This document shows positions 11,279 to 20,079 of a DNA stretch of 64,000 nt, in pieces. The first letter of the stretch is position 1. Every line of letters begins with the position of its first letter. The translations under genes and the position numbers were made by a program. The notes beneath the pieces were generated by a model that was not told the origin of the DNA, made no database searches, and saw only the letters and a program-made list of their open reading frames with translations. The stretch lies in NCBI GenBank assembly GCA_963721335.1, contig CAVRIV010000001.1, positions 558,001 to 622,000 on the forward strand. The letters are read 5' to 3'. Source of the stretch: CAVXDY01 sp963721335 (GTDB taxonomy: Bacteria; Actinomycetota; Thermoleophilia; Miltoncostaeales; Miltoncostaeaceae).

Positions 11279-11878
11279 TCAGGCCCGGCGGGGTCGCCAG
11301 AGGTCGATCCGCAACTCCTGGCCACGCACGAGACGCATCAGGTTCCCGCGGTGGAGGACCAGGACGGCGACCGCCGCCGACGCCCACGAAGACGACGCTC
11401 GACCAGTGGTATCCGAGCGCCCACGCGAGCGGCGCCGCGACGACCGCGCACGGTCATGCTCGCCACCGAGGTGTAGCGCGTGGTGATCACGATCAACGCC
11501 CACGCCGCGATCAGGATGGCGGCCGCGAGCGGCATCAGGCCGATGAGCGCTCCGCCGCCCACCGCCACGCCCTTGCCCCCCTTGAAGCGCAGCCACACGG
11601 GGAAGATGTGGCCGGCCATGGCGGCGCCGGCCGCGACCGCCGGCCAGGGCTCGCCCGTGAGCGCCTTCGCGATCAGCACCGCCGCCGCGCCCTTGCCGAT
11701 GTCGGCGGCCATCACCGCGATGCCCGTTCCCCGTCCCAGGGTGCGGAAGACGTTGGCCGCTCCCGAGGTTGCCGCTGCCCACCGTCCGCAGGTCGATGCC
11801 CCGGGCGCGGCCCGCCAGGTAGGCGAAGGGGATCGAGCCGAGCAGGTAGGCGATGACGATCGCGGCGAGCGCGTTCAC
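11279..11878 (-). CDS. plsY: glycerol-3-phosphate acyltransferase PlsY (two or more frameshifts)
   Basis: PlsY transfers the acyl group of acyl-phosphate to glycerol-3-phosphate, the first step of phosphatidic acid synthesis, in the cytoplasmic membrane. The N-terminus MNALAAIVIAYLLGSIPFAY is the first helix with the LGSIPF motif. It is followed by RTVGSGNLG (motif 1), then in another frame MAADIGKGAAAVL and AGHIFPVWLRFKGGKGVA (motif 2). Frame changes lie near 11760, 11715 and 11455. The C-terminus LMRLVRGQE is back in the first frame. Repaired length is about 200 residues, as usual. It overlaps pgsA by 4 bp. The next gene downstream on the same strand is glpF, so glycerol-3-phosphate supply and use are adjacent. 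Confidence 0.88.
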   Translation of the reverse strand: MNALAAIVIAYLLGSIPFAYLAGRARGIDLRTVGSGNLGSGQRLPHPGTGNGHRGDGRRHRQGRGGGADREGAHGRALAGGRGRRRHGRPHLPRVAALQGGQGRGGGRRSAHRPDAARGRHPDRGVGVDRDHHALHLGGEHDRARSSRRRSRGRSDTTGRASSSWASAAVAVLVLHRGNLMRLVRGQELRIDLWRPRRA

Positions 11879-12453
11879 GGCTCGGCCACCGCGTCGTGGG
11901 CCGCGGTCGGCTTGTTGGAGAAGATCCGCCAGCGCGCCACCAGGAAGTAGTGGATCCCGCTCAGCACCGTCAGCACCAGGGCGATGCCGAGCAGGACGTC
12001 CTCGGTCGTCGCGCCGATGCCGGGGACGATGATCGCCCCCAGGGCCACGTTCTGGCTCAGGGCCTTCGCCTTGCCGAAGCGGCCCGCGGAGATGATCACG
12101 TTCTCGGAGGCGGCCACCAGCCGCAGCCCGGTGACCGCGAACTCGCGGGCGATGATGACCATGGCGATCCAGGCGGGCACCTCATGGGTGTCCACCAGGC
12201 ACACGAGGACGGCGGAGACCAGGAGCTTGTCCGCCAGGGTGTCGAGGAAGGCTCCGGCCACCGTCACCTTGCCGGCGGAGCGGGCCAGCCATCCGTCGAT
12301 CGAGTCGGTGAGGCAGGCGAGCGCGAAGATCGTGAAGGCCCACCAGCGCGCGCCCGGGATCTCGGGGACCAGCAGGAAGACCATCAGCGGTGGTATCGCG
12401 ACGATCCGGACCGCGGTCACCCAGAGCGGCCCGTTCATCAGACCCGATCGCAC
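11875..12453 (-). CDS. pgsA: CDP-diacylglycerol-glycerol-3-phosphate 3-phosphatidyltransferase
   Basis: PgsA condenses CDP-diacylglycerol with glycerol-3-phosphate to give phosphatidylglycerophosphate. The full CDP-alcohol phosphotransferase signature DG(x2)AR(x8)G(x3)D(x3)D is seen in the stretch from DSIDGWLAR to FLDTLADK, at about residues 50-76. Four to five further hydrophobic helices follow. At 192 residues the reading frame is uninterrupted and of normal size. The start is ATG 12451-12453 or the in-frame ATG 15 bp later (MNGPLW); the latter fits the family better. The 4-bp overlap with plsY implies co-translation. Confidence 0.92.
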   Translation of the reverse strand: MRSGLMNGPLWVTAVRIVAIPPLMVFLLVPEIPGARWWAFTIFALACLTDSIDGWLARSAGKVTVAGAFLDTLADKLLVSAVLVCLVDTHEVPAWIAMVIIAREFAVTGLRLVAASENVIISAGRFGKAKALSQNVALGAIIVPGIGATTEDVLLGIALVLTVLSGIHYFLVARWRIFSNKPTAAHDAVAEP

Positions 12454-12519
12454 CCGGGCAGCATAGACCCGGTCGGGCGCCCCCCTGCGGTCCGGGCTCA
12501 GCCGGCCTCGCGCGGTTGG

Positions 12520-13590
12520 CTAGGCGTGGGCGGCATCGTGCAGCCGCTCGCCCGGCTCCACCGGGTACCAGCACGCCGCCGTGTGGCCCGGCTTCATCTC
12601 GACCAGCGGCGGACGCTCGGTGCGGCACCGCTCGGGCACGCCCTCGCCCCCGGCCACGCTGCGCGCCTTCGGGCAGCGCGGGTGGAACGGGCACCCCGGC
12701 GGGGGGTTGGCCGGCGAGGGGACGTCGCCGCTGAGCACCACCCGGTTGCGGGCCGCGCCCTCGTGGCCCTTGGGCACGGCCGAGAGGAGGGCCGCCGTGT
12801 AGGGGTGGCGGGGGTCGTCGTAGAGCGTGTCCGAGCTCGCCAGCTCGACGATGTGGCCCAGGTACATCACCGCGATCCGGTCGGACACGTGACGCACCAC
12901 TCCGAGGTCGTGCGAGATGAACAGGTAGGTCAGGTTCAGCTCGTCCTGCAGATCCTTCAGCAGGTTGAGGATCTGGGCCTGGATCGACACGTCGAGGGCC
13001 GAGACGGGCTCGTCCGCCACGATCAGCCGCGGGTTGAGAGCGATGGCCCGGGCCACGCCGATCCTCTGGCGCTGGCCGCCCGAGAACTCGTGGGGATACC
13101 GGTTGAAGTGCTCGGGGTTCAGGCCGACCCGCTCCATCAGCCCCTGCACCGCCTTGTGGCGGTCGCCCTCGATGTGGTGGATGGCGAAGGGCGCGCCGAT
13201 GATCTGCCCCACGCTGTGCCGCGGGTTCAGGGAGGCGTAGGGATCCTGGAAGATCATCTGCATCTCGCGGCGCAGCGGCCGCAGGGCGCCGCTCCTGAGA
13301 TGCGAGATGTCGCGGCCGTCGAAGCGGACCGCTCCCTCGGTGGGCTCGAGCAGCCGGGTGACCAGTCGAGCGGTCGTCGACTTGCCGCACCCCGACTCGC
13401 CCACCAGCCCCAGCGTCTCCCCCTTCCGGATGGAGAAGCTCACGCTCTCGACCGCGTGCACGGAGCCGATCTGGCGCTGGAAGATGACCCCCTTGGTGAT
13501 GGGGAAGCGCTTGACGAGGTCCTCCACCTCCACCAGCGGCGCGCCGTTGGTCGCCGGCGCCGGCGCCGGGGTGTGCGCCGAGGTCGTCAC
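12520..13590 (-). CDS. oppF: oligopeptide/dipeptide ABC transporter ATPase, OppF/DppF type
   Basis: This is the second ATPase of a peptide importer. I chose the GTG at 13588-13590, 5 bp after the oppD stop, giving 356 residues beginning VTTSAHTPAPAP. Walker A is GESGCGKSTTAR, the Q-loop lies in MIFQDPYASLNPR, the ABC signature is EFSGGQRQRIG, Walker B is LIVADEPVSALD, and the switch histidine is in FISHDLGVV. The C-terminal oligopeptide-transporter extension carries GCPFHPRCPKARS, whose cysteines bind an iron-sulfur cluster in some family members. The frame is intact. It is the last gene of a five-gene operon. Confidence 0.93.
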   Translation of the reverse strand: MTTSAHTPAPAPATNGAPLVEVEDLVKRFPITKGVIFQRQIGSVHAVESVSFSIRKGETLGLVGESGCGKSTTARLVTRLLEPTEGAVRFDGRDISHLRSGALRPLRREMQMIFQDPYASLNPRHSVGQIIGAPFAIHHIEGDRHKAVQGLMERVGLNPEHFNRYPHEFSGGQRQRIGVARAIALNPRLIVADEPVSALDVSIQAQILNLLKDLQDELNLTYLFISHDLGVVRHVSDRIAVMYLGHIVELASSDTLYDDPRHPYTAALLSAVPKGHEGAARNRVVLSGDVPSPANPPPGCPFHPRCPKARSVAGGEGVPERCRTERPPLVEMKPGHTAACWYPVEPGERLHDAAHA

Positions 13591-13594
13591 CCGG

Positions 13595-14620
13595 TCATGC
13601 CGCGGCCTCGGCGAAGCGCGCCCGGCGCTCTGCCCAGAGCCGCACCTTCTCGGTGGAGGAGAGGTGGCAGGCGTCGGGGTGCCCTGTCCCGCTCGCATCG
13701 GTCAGGTCGGGTCGGTCACGGTCGCAGGGAGCGAAGCGGTGGGGGCAGCGCGGGTGGAAGGCGCAGCCGGGCGGCACGTGGATCAGCGACGGGGGAGCGC
13801 CCTCGATCGGCAACAGGCGCTCGACGCGCACGTCCGGCCGCGGGATCGACTCGAGCAGGCCCCACGCATAGGGGTGGCGCGGCTCGCGGAACACCTGGTC
13901 GCGGGTCCCGATCTCCACGGGGCGCCCCGCGTACATGATCATCACCTCCTGGGCGACGTCGGCGATGACGCCCAGGTTGTGGCTGATCAGCACGACGCCG
14001 ATGCCGAGCCGCTCCTTGAGCTCACCGATCAGCTCCAGGATCTGGGCCTGCACGGTGACGTCGAGCGCGGTGGTGGGCTCGTCGGCGATCAGGAGGTCCG
14101 GCTCGAGCACCAGCGCCATGGCGATCATGGCGCGCTGGCGCATGCCGCCCGAGAACTCGTACGGGTACTGGCGGGCGCGCTGCTCGGGCGAGGGGATGCC
14201 CACGTTCTTCAGCGCCTGGACCGCCATGTCGCCGGCCACCTTCTTGGACACGTCGCGGTGCGCGCGGACGCCCTCGGCGATCTGGTCGCCCACCCGGTAC
14301 ATGGGGTGGAGCGAGGTCATCGGATCCTGGAACACCATCCCGATCCGGTCTCCGCGCAGCTTGCGCAGTTCCCCGCTCGGCACGGTCAGCAGGTCGATCC
14401 CCTCGAAGAGGATCTCGCCGCTGACGTCGGCGTAGCGCCGGTCGATGAGCCCCATCACGGTCATGAAGGTGACGCTCTTGCCGGAGCCCGACTCGCCCAC
14501 GACCCCGAGCGTGGATCCGGACTCGAGCGTGAACGACGCCCCGTCCACCGCCTTCACGACGCCGTCCGCCGTGGTGAAGTGCACGCGCAGGTCGCGCACC
14601 TCCAGGAGCGGGGTGCTCAT
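13595..14620 (-). CDS. oppD: oligopeptide/dipeptide ABC transporter ATPase, OppD/DppD type
   Basis: First ATPase of the peptide importer, 341 residues and uninterrupted. Walker A is GESGSGKSVTFM, the Q-loop FQDPMTSLHP, the signature EFSGGMRQRAMI, Walker B LLIADEPTTALD and the H-loop LISHNLGVI. The C-terminal extension has GCAFHPRCPHRFAPC, typical of OppD/DppD. The ATG at 14618-14620 overlaps the oppB stop by 4 bp, indicating translational coupling. With OppF it would form the heterodimeric ATPase that drives peptide uptake through OppB/OppC. Confidence 0.93.
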   Translation of the reverse strand: MSTPLLEVRDLRVHFTTADGVVKAVDGASFTLESGSTLGVVGESGSGKSVTFMTVMGLIDRRYADVSGEILFEGIDLLTVPSGELRKLRGDRIGMVFQDPMTSLHPMYRVGDQIAEGVRAHRDVSKKVAGDMAVQALKNVGIPSPEQRARQYPYEFSGGMRQRAMIAMALVLEPDLLIADEPTTALDVTVQAQILELIGELKERLGIGVVLISHNLGVIADVAQEVMIMYAGRPVEIGTRDQVFREPRHPYAWGLLESIPRPDVRVERLLPIEGAPPSLIHVPPGCAFHPRCPHRFAPCDRDRPDLTDASGTGHPDACHLSSTEKVRLWAERRARFAEAAA

Positions 14621-15582
14621 TTGTAGCGCACCCGCGGGTCGAGGTAGGCGTAGACGATGTCGCTCACGAGGGCGAGGAAGGCGACCGCGAAGGAGGCCAG
14701 CACCACCACCGCCAGAACGCCCGGAAGGTCGCCGGAGTCGGTCGAGATGAGCACGTAGTTCCCGAGGCCGGGCATGTTGAAGACCGTCTCGGTGACGACC
14801 GTGTTGCCCACCAGGATGGCGAGGTCGATCCCGAGCAGCGTCACGATGGGCGTCAGCCCCGTCCGCAGCCCGTGGCGGACGACCACCTGCCGTTCCCGTA
14901 GGCCCTTGGCCCGGGCGGTGCGGATGTAGTCCTCGCTCATCGTGTCGATCATGTTGCCGCGCACCACCCGGGCGTAGATCGCCGCGAACAGCAGCGCGAG
15001 CACCGACCAGGGCAGGATCATGTGCAGGAACCAGTCCGTCGGGCTGTCGGCGAAGGGCACGTACCCGGTGCCGGGCAGCCAGCCGAGCTTCTCCCAGAAG
15101 ATGTAGAGCGCCACGAGCCCGAGCCAGAAGACGGGCGCCGAGACTCCGATCAGCGCGAAGCCCATCGAGACCCGGTCGGCGGCCGTGCGTCTCTTGAGGG
15201 CGGATAACACCCCGATGGGGATGCCGATCAGCAGCCAGAGGATGCATCCGCCGATGGCGATCTGCAGGGTGATGGACGTGCGTTTGATGACCTCGTCGCG
15301 CACGGGCGAGCGCGTGTTGTAGGACAGGCCGAGCCCCGGCCAGCCGTACTCGTCGCCCAGGACGAGCCGCTTCACGTAGAGGCCGTACTGCACCGCCACG
15401 GGCCGGTCGAGGCCGAGCTGCTCCCGGACCTCGGCGACCAGCTCCGGCGTGGGGTTGCGCCCGGCGAAGGCCACGGCCGGGTCCGTCGAGGGCAGGACGA
15501 AGAAGATGGTGAAGGCCACCAACGTCACCGCGAGCACCACGACGATGACGTAGACGAGCCGTCTGATGATGTAGCCGATCAT
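14617..15582 (-). CDS. oppB: peptide ABC transporter permease, OppB/DppB type
   Basis: Membrane permease of 321 residues with an intact frame. It begins MIGYIIRRLVYVIVVVLAVT, the usual first helix of DppB. An extracytoplasmic loop with the family pattern QLGLDRPVAVQYGLYVKRLV follows, then five more helices. The inner-membrane EAA coupling loop is in EDYIRTARAKGLRERQV. The C-terminus ends in AYLDPRVRYK, the standard DppB ending. It precedes oppD with a 4-bp overlap. Between it and oppA lies a 10-bp perfect hairpin that may lower its expression relative to oppA. Confidence 0.93.
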   Translation of the reverse strand: MIGYIIRRLVYVIVVVLAVTLVAFTIFFVLPSTDPAVAFAGRNPTPELVAEVREQLGLDRPVAVQYGLYVKRLVLGDEYGWPGLGLSYNTRSPVRDEVIKRTSITLQIAIGGCILWLLIGIPIGVLSALKRRTAADRVSMGFALIGVSAPVFWLGLVALYIFWEKLGWLPGTGYVPFADSPTDWFLHMILPWSVLALLFAAIYARVVRGNMIDTMSEDYIRTARAKGLRERQVVVRHGLRTGLTPIVTLLGIDLAILVGNTVVTETVFNMPGLGNYVLISTDSGDLPGVLAVVVLASFAVAFLALVSDIVYAYLDPRVRYK

Positions 15583-15603
15583 GGGCGTGGACGCGGAGCC
15601 GGC

Positions 15604-15626
15604 GGGCCGGGGCGACGCCCCGGCCC
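15604..15626 (-). terminator. hairpin between oppA and oppB, possible attenuator or mRNA-stabiliser
   Basis: GGGCCGGGGC and GCCCCGGCCC form a perfect 10-bp stem around a 3-nt loop, 30 bp after the oppA stop. There is no T-run, so it may not terminate fully. In binding-protein-dependent ABC operons such hairpins commonly protect the upstream binding-protein mRNA or reduce read-through into the permease genes. That role is inferred here. Confidence 0.55.
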
Positions 15627-15656
15627 ACCGCGACCGCTAGTCGGTCAGCTGCCTCC

Positions 15657-17590
15657 TCACTTCTGGAGGGCGGGGTCAACCGCCACCTTGGCCAGGGCCA
15701 TCTCGGTTCCGAACTGGTCGTAGTCGTACTGCGTGACCGCCGGACTGATCAGGTCGATCCCCGTGGCGTCCATGAGCGGGACCCACGGCGTGATCGTCTC
15801 CATGATCTTCTTGTCCAGGGCGACCCAGCAGTCGGTCCGCTCCTGGTCGGACAGCACCGAGCAGGCGTCGATGTCGGCGTCCACGCTCGGCGGCGGGCCG
15901 CTCGCGGGGATCTTCGCCCCGACCTCCTTCGCCTTGGCGGGCGTCAGCCCGACGAGGGAGAAGGCGGTGTTGCCGTCGGCCAGGATGTTGCGGCCGTCGA
16001 ACAGCACCATGTAGGTCGACGGGTCGGCGTAGTCCTTGCCCCACCCGTTGCCGGAGCTGATCGGGATCTCACGCGCGGGCCGGCCCGACGCGTCGTTGAC
16101 GGCCGAGCGCGAGGCCTCGCGCGTCTCGAGCTGGACGCCGATCTTGGCGGCCGACTGCACGATGATCGGCGAGTGCGTCGACCACGGGGCGAAGTTGCGG
16201 TTGAGGTGAACGATGCCCTTGCACTCGGGGGCGTCGCAGAGGCCGTCCTGGTCGGTGTCGTAGGGGGACTGCTTCATCTCGGCCTTGGCGGCCTCGACGT
16301 CGCCGGCGAAGGGCGGCTTCTGGAACGGCGTGTAGTTCTCAGCCGTGAGCTCCGGCAGCAGCGTGTCGGGCAGCAGGTCGGTCGGGGTGTGACCCTGGAC
16401 CGGTCCGCCCCACGCGCGCTGCACGCCCTCGAGGTCCATCACGAGGTTCATGGCCTTGCGCACGTGGATGTCGTCGAATGGCGGCACGGCGAGGTCCATG
16501 TAGGCGAACCAGATCCGGTCGCCCGAGTTGACCCGCAGCTGCTGGCGGATCTCCGGGTCCTGGAGGAACTTGCGCAGCGTGGCGTTGGTGGGCGTCTCGA
16601 AGGAGCCCTCCAGCTCACCGCGCTCGATCTTGTCGAAGATGTTGTCGACGTTGGTGTTGACCGTGATCTCGAACCGGTCCGGGTTGCTCTGGCGGATCGA
16701 GGTGTCGTCGGTGGCGGGGTCGTAGTCCGGGTTGCGCACCAGCGTGAGGCCGGTGTTGGGGTTGAAGCCCGAGATCGGCTTCTGGGCGGCGCAGCTCGAG
16801 AAGTCGAGCTTGTCGGCGCCCTCGATCATGTACGGGCCCGAGCGTCACGATGTAGCGGCCGTACTCGGCGGCCTGGGTGTGGCACTTCGCCACCTCCTCG
16901 GGGATGGGCGCGGTGGCCGGCATCGCCAGGCGGAAGAGGAAGTCGCCGACGGGCTTGGTCAGCGTGAAGGTGATCGTCTTGTCGTCGGGCGTCTTGATGC
17001 CCGAGATGGTCTTGGCCGTGCCGGCGGTGAACTCGGGCAGCCCCTTGATCGGCTGGTAGTAGTTGGCGTACTGGGCGCCCACGCTGGGCGTCGCGAGGCG
17101 CTGGAACGAATAGGCGATGTCCTTGGAGGTGATCGGCCGGCTCACCGGCGGGCCGAAGGTGATGCCGTCCTTCAGCGTGAAGGTGTAGGTGAGGCCGTCC
17201 GCGGAGGGCTCGGGGATCTCGGTGGCGAGGTCGGGGACAATCTCGTTGCCCGCGGTGCCCGCCGTGAACCTGTTGCTCACAAGAGTGCGGAGCATGAGGT
17301 TGCTGTAGATCATCCAGTCGCTCGCGAAGTACTCCCCCGAGGGGTCGAAGCCGGAGCTCTGAGCGAAGTCGGTGTTGGCGATGCGAAAGGTGCCGCCCTT
17401 CGCGACCGTGCCGAGCGTCGGCGGGGCCGCCGAGCTCCTCGAGGACGGCTTCGATGTCGTTGGAGGCGCCACCGCCGCCACCAGAGGTGTCCGCGGCCTC
17501 GTCGTCGTCCCCGCCGCATGCGGCGAGTCCGAGGGCGACGGCGGCTGCCAGGGCGAGCAGCGCGGGCCAGATGAGCCAGCGGCGTTTCAT
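15657..17590 (-). CDS. oppA: peptide ABC transporter substrate-binding lipoprotein (two frameshifts)
   Basis: SBP family 5 (DppA/OppA) periplasmic or membrane-anchored binding protein. It starts MKRRWLIWPALLALAAAVAL with the lipobox LAAC at residues 22-25, so it is a lipoprotein. A Gly-rich linker is followed by the SBP5 fold: KGGTFRIANTDFAQSSGFDP, VPDLATEIPEPSADGLTYTF, and FDDIHVRKAMNLVMD in the second half. Breaks near 17425 and 16838 shift the frame and then coding is open to TGA at 15657. Repaired length is about 640 residues, on the long side for the family. A DTDQDGLCD-like loop suggests a bound Ca ion, by analogy with EF-like loops. The ligand is not predictable from sequence. Confidence 0.88.
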
Positions 17591-17634
17591 GTGGTTCCTC
17601 CGTGGTCAGTGATCGTTGGGATGGTTCGGCACGG

Positions 17635-17656
17635 CCCGCCGGGCGTCGCCGGCGGG
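17635..17656 (-). terminator. hairpin between oppC and oppA
   Basis: CCCGCCGG and CCGGCGGG form a perfect 8-bp stem around a 6-nt loop, in the 91-bp gap between oppC and oppA. No T-run follows. With the hairpin at 15604-15626, it leaves the oppA message flanked by two stable stems. Confidence 0.45.
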
Positions 17657-17681
17657 GGGTGTGTGGAGGGCCGCGACCGGA

Positions 17682-18662
17682 TCACCGGTTGGCCCTCGGG
17701 TCGAGAGCGTCGCGCAGGCCGTCGCCGAGAAGGTTGAACGCGAGCACCGTGAACAGCAGGAAGAAGCCCGGGAAGAGCCAGAGCCACCACGTCACGTCGA
17801 ACGAGTCGAGCGAGTCGCTCACCATGTTCCCCCAGGAGGGCTGGTCGTCCGGAACGCCCAGGCCGAGGAACGACAGGTAGGCCTCGAACAGGATGTTGCC
17901 CGGGATGAGCAGCGAGGCGTAGACGATGATCGGCGAGACGAGGTTCGGGAGGATCTCCCGGAACATGATCCGGATGTTGCCCGCGCCCATCGAGCGCGCC
18001 GATTCCACGAACTCCCGCTCGCGCAGCGAGAGGGTGTTGCCGCGCACGAGGCGCGCGACGTAGGGCCAGGTGAACAGCGAGATGATCACGATCACCAGGC
18101 CCACCCCGGGCTTCAGCGTCCCGTTGAGGCATCCCTCCTTCGACGTCGAGCAGGCCGCCACGATGCCGATGGCGAAGAGCAGGAGGGGGACGGACAGGAT
18201 GATGTCGATGATCCGTGAGACCAGCGAGTCGGCCCACCCCCCGAAGTAGCCGGCGAGCACGCCCACGATCACCCCGATGAAGACCGCCACGGCGGTCGCC
18301 GCCACTCCGACGATCAGGGAGACGCGCGTCCCGTAGATCGTGCGGACGAAGACATCCCGTCCGCTGTTGTCGGCGCCGAAGAGGAAGCCCGACTGCGGGC
18401 CCTCGGGGATGCCGAAGATGTCGGTCACCTCGCGCTGGAAGAGCTCGTTGGGCCCGTGCCCGGTGATCGCCGCGAACGCGGGGGCGAAGATCGCGACCAG
18501 CACCAGCAGCGCGATGAACGCCAGGCCGGCGAGGGCGAAGCGGTCCTGCAAGAAGCGTCCCCAGAACAGCTGCCAGGGGGTCTTGCCGACGATTCGCGCC
18601 TCGTCAACCTCGGGGGCGGGTGCTCCCGGGGCAGCGGCCGTCTCGGCGGCGGTCGTGCTCAT
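17682..18662 (-). CDS. oppC: peptide ABC transporter permease, OppC/DppC type
   Basis: Permease of 326 residues, intact, and the first gene of the opp operon. A cytoplasmic N-terminus ending GKTPWQLFWGRFLQDRFAL leads to the first helix (AGLAFIALLVLVAIFAPAFA). A long outer loop contains FGADNSGRDVFVRTIYGTRVSL, the DppC signature. The EAA loop is EREFVESARSMGAGNIRIMFREILPN, and the C-terminus NLLGDGLRDALDPRANR is canonical. The gene order C-A-B-D-F is unusual, since the binding-protein gene more often comes first. The 171-bp region upstream holds the likely operon promoter, but I found no convincing -35/-10 pair. Confidence 0.93.
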   Translation of the reverse strand: MSTTAAETAAAPGAPAPEVDEARIVGKTPWQLFWGRFLQDRFALAGLAFIALLVLVAIFAPAFAAITGHGPNELFQREVTDIFGIPEGPQSGFLFGADNSGRDVFVRTIYGTRVSLIVGVAATAVAVFIGVIVGVLAGYFGGWADSLVSRIIDIILSVPLLLFAIGIVAACSTSKEGCLNGTLKPGVGLVIVIISLFTWPYVARLVRGNTLSLREREFVESARSMGAGNIRIMFREILPNLVSPIIVYASLLIPGNILFEAYLSFLGLGVPDDQPSWGNMVSDSLDSFDVTWWLWLFPGFFLLFTVLAFNLLGDGLRDALDPRANR

Positions 18663-18833
18663 CCCGCGGTGGCCACCCTCGTCGTCACGGGCGCTGCGGT
18701 GGGTACGTCGGCGTCATTGGTCCGCGACCATACCCCTGCTTGTGGCAGATTGCACGAGGGTGGTCGGGGGCAAACGCCAAGACCGCTTGAGCTTAAAAGT
18801 CCAGGTTTTCGGGGGTTTCGGCCGGGCGCCCCG

Positions 18834-19061
18834 TCATTCGCGGCGGCGCCTTCGCCACGTGACCAAAGCGATCCCCGCGATCAGCAGCACGACGCCGATG
18901 GCGGCGCCCCAGCGGACCTCGCTCGGGCGCTGGTCGCTCAGAAGGGTGATGAGCGCCGCGCCGACCAGCAGCGCCGCCGTGATCGCCTGGATGCGCTTGA
19001 ACGGTCGCGGGTCGGGCAGACCGGGGCCGTCCTCATGGCGGTGAGGCTCGGGCGTCGTCAT
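18834..19061 (-). CDS. small two-helix membrane protein
   Basis: A 75-residue protein starting MTTPEPHRHEDGPGLPDPRP, with two hydrophobic segments (ITAALLVGAALITLLS and WGAAIGVVLLIAGIALVTW) joined by a short hydrophilic turn. It ends in a run of arginines. The in-frame start 14 codons upstream is less likely because it adds a basic leader without a ribosome site. I do not recognise a family. It stands alone between the opp operon and the M23 peptidase gene. Confidence 0.6.
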   Translation of the reverse strand: MTTPEPHRHEDGPGLPDPRPFKRIQAITAALLVGAALITLLSDQRPSEVRWGAAIGVVLLIAGIALVTWRRRRRE

Positions 19062-19095
19062 CGTGCGACCGTACCGCAGCCGAGCGGAGGACGGG

Positions 19096-20004
19096 TCAGG
19101 CACCGCCTCGGGCGGCGGCGGCGTGCCGCAGGTAGGGCGCGGGATCCACGGCCTGCCCGTGCACGCGGGTCTCGAAGTGGAGGTGCGGGCCGGTGGAGTG
19201 CCCGGTGCTCCCCCTCCTGCCCACGACGTCTCCCTGGGCGACGGGCCGCCCGCGGGCGACGGTGACGGCCGACATGTGGGCGTAGGCCGTGCTCAGGCCG
19301 CCCGGGTGGCGGATCACGACGATCCTGCCATAGCCCGCGTTCCAGCCCGCCGAGACGACCACCCCGGAGGCCGCCGCCCGGATCGGCGTCCCGATCGGGC
19401 CACCGATGTCCACGCCCTCGTGCAGCCGCCCCCCGCGAGAGCCGAACGGCGAGGTCTGTGTTCCGGGGACCGGGCGCATGAGGGGCTGCTCGATGTCGCG
19501 CAGCACCTCGCGGCGCGCGGACAGCCAGCGCGCGACGTCGCGCCAGCGCCGGCGCGTCTCCGCGGCGTTCCCGGTACGACGGGCCGCGGCGAGGCGGTTG
19601 AGCCCCAGGCGCGCGGAGGAGCGGACGACGTCCGCCCGCGTCGAGGCGCCGCGCGGCCGCGCCGCCGCCGGACCGCGGACGCGCGACCTCAGCACCTCGT
19701 GGCGCGCGTCGAGGAAGGCGGCGACGTTCTCGAGCGCGCGTTCGCGGGAGACGAGCCGTGGAAGGGCCACGGGCAGCGGCCCCCGCCGCGTCGCCGTCAG
19801 CCCCAGTCGGGCGGCGCTGCGCTCGGTGCGCCGCTCGAGCGCGCGGATGCCCGCGCCCACGGCGGCGGGCTCGGGCGCCACCTGAGAGGCGACCGGCTCG
19901 ACGGCCCCGAGGGGTGCCGGGTGGGCCGCCGCGATGCTCACCGCGGAGACCGCCAGCGCCAGCCCGAACAGAGCTCGCGTCCGATCTGTCGACCGCGGTT
20001 CCAT
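19096..20004 (-). CDS. M23 family metallopeptidase (LytM domain), secreted
   Basis: Secreted endopeptidase that probably cuts peptidoglycan cross-bridges. With ATG at 20002-20004 (MEPRSTDRTRALFG) it has a signal peptide ending near AAAHPAPLGA. Residues 50-190 are a charged, Arg/Ala-rich helical region, perhaps a coiled stalk. The C-terminal LytM domain has the zinc ligands in GRLHEGVDIGG (His and Asp) and GPHLHFETRV (HxH), all present, so it should be active. A distal ATG at 20043 would place the signal sequence too far inside. The frame is intact, about 302 residues. No FtsEX neighbour is present. Confidence 0.9.
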   Translation of the reverse strand: MEPRSTDRTRALFGLALAVSAVSIAAAHPAPLGAVEPVASQVAPEPAAVGAGIRALERRTERSAARLGLTATRRGPLPVALPRLVSRERALENVAAFLDARHEVLRSRVRGPAAARPRGASTRADVVRSSARLGLNRLAAARRTGNAAETRRRWRDVARWLSARREVLRDIEQPLMRPVPGTQTSPFGSRGGRLHEGVDIGGPIGTPIRAAASGVVVSAGWNAGYGRIVVIRHPGGLSTAYAHMSAVTVARGRPVAQGDVVGRRGSTGHSTGPHLHFETRVHGQAVDPAPYLRHAAAARGGA

Positions 20005-20079
20005 GCCCCAGGCATCGGCGGTCCCCGTGCGAACCGCGAGCATCGGGGCGCCGACGCGGTCGGTGCGAGACCGCGGTCG

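Noticed and set aside
18663..18833. Promoter of the opp operon (TATGGT near 18731 with a weak -35)
   Set aside because: The -35 match is poor and many equal matches occur by chance. I could not choose one.
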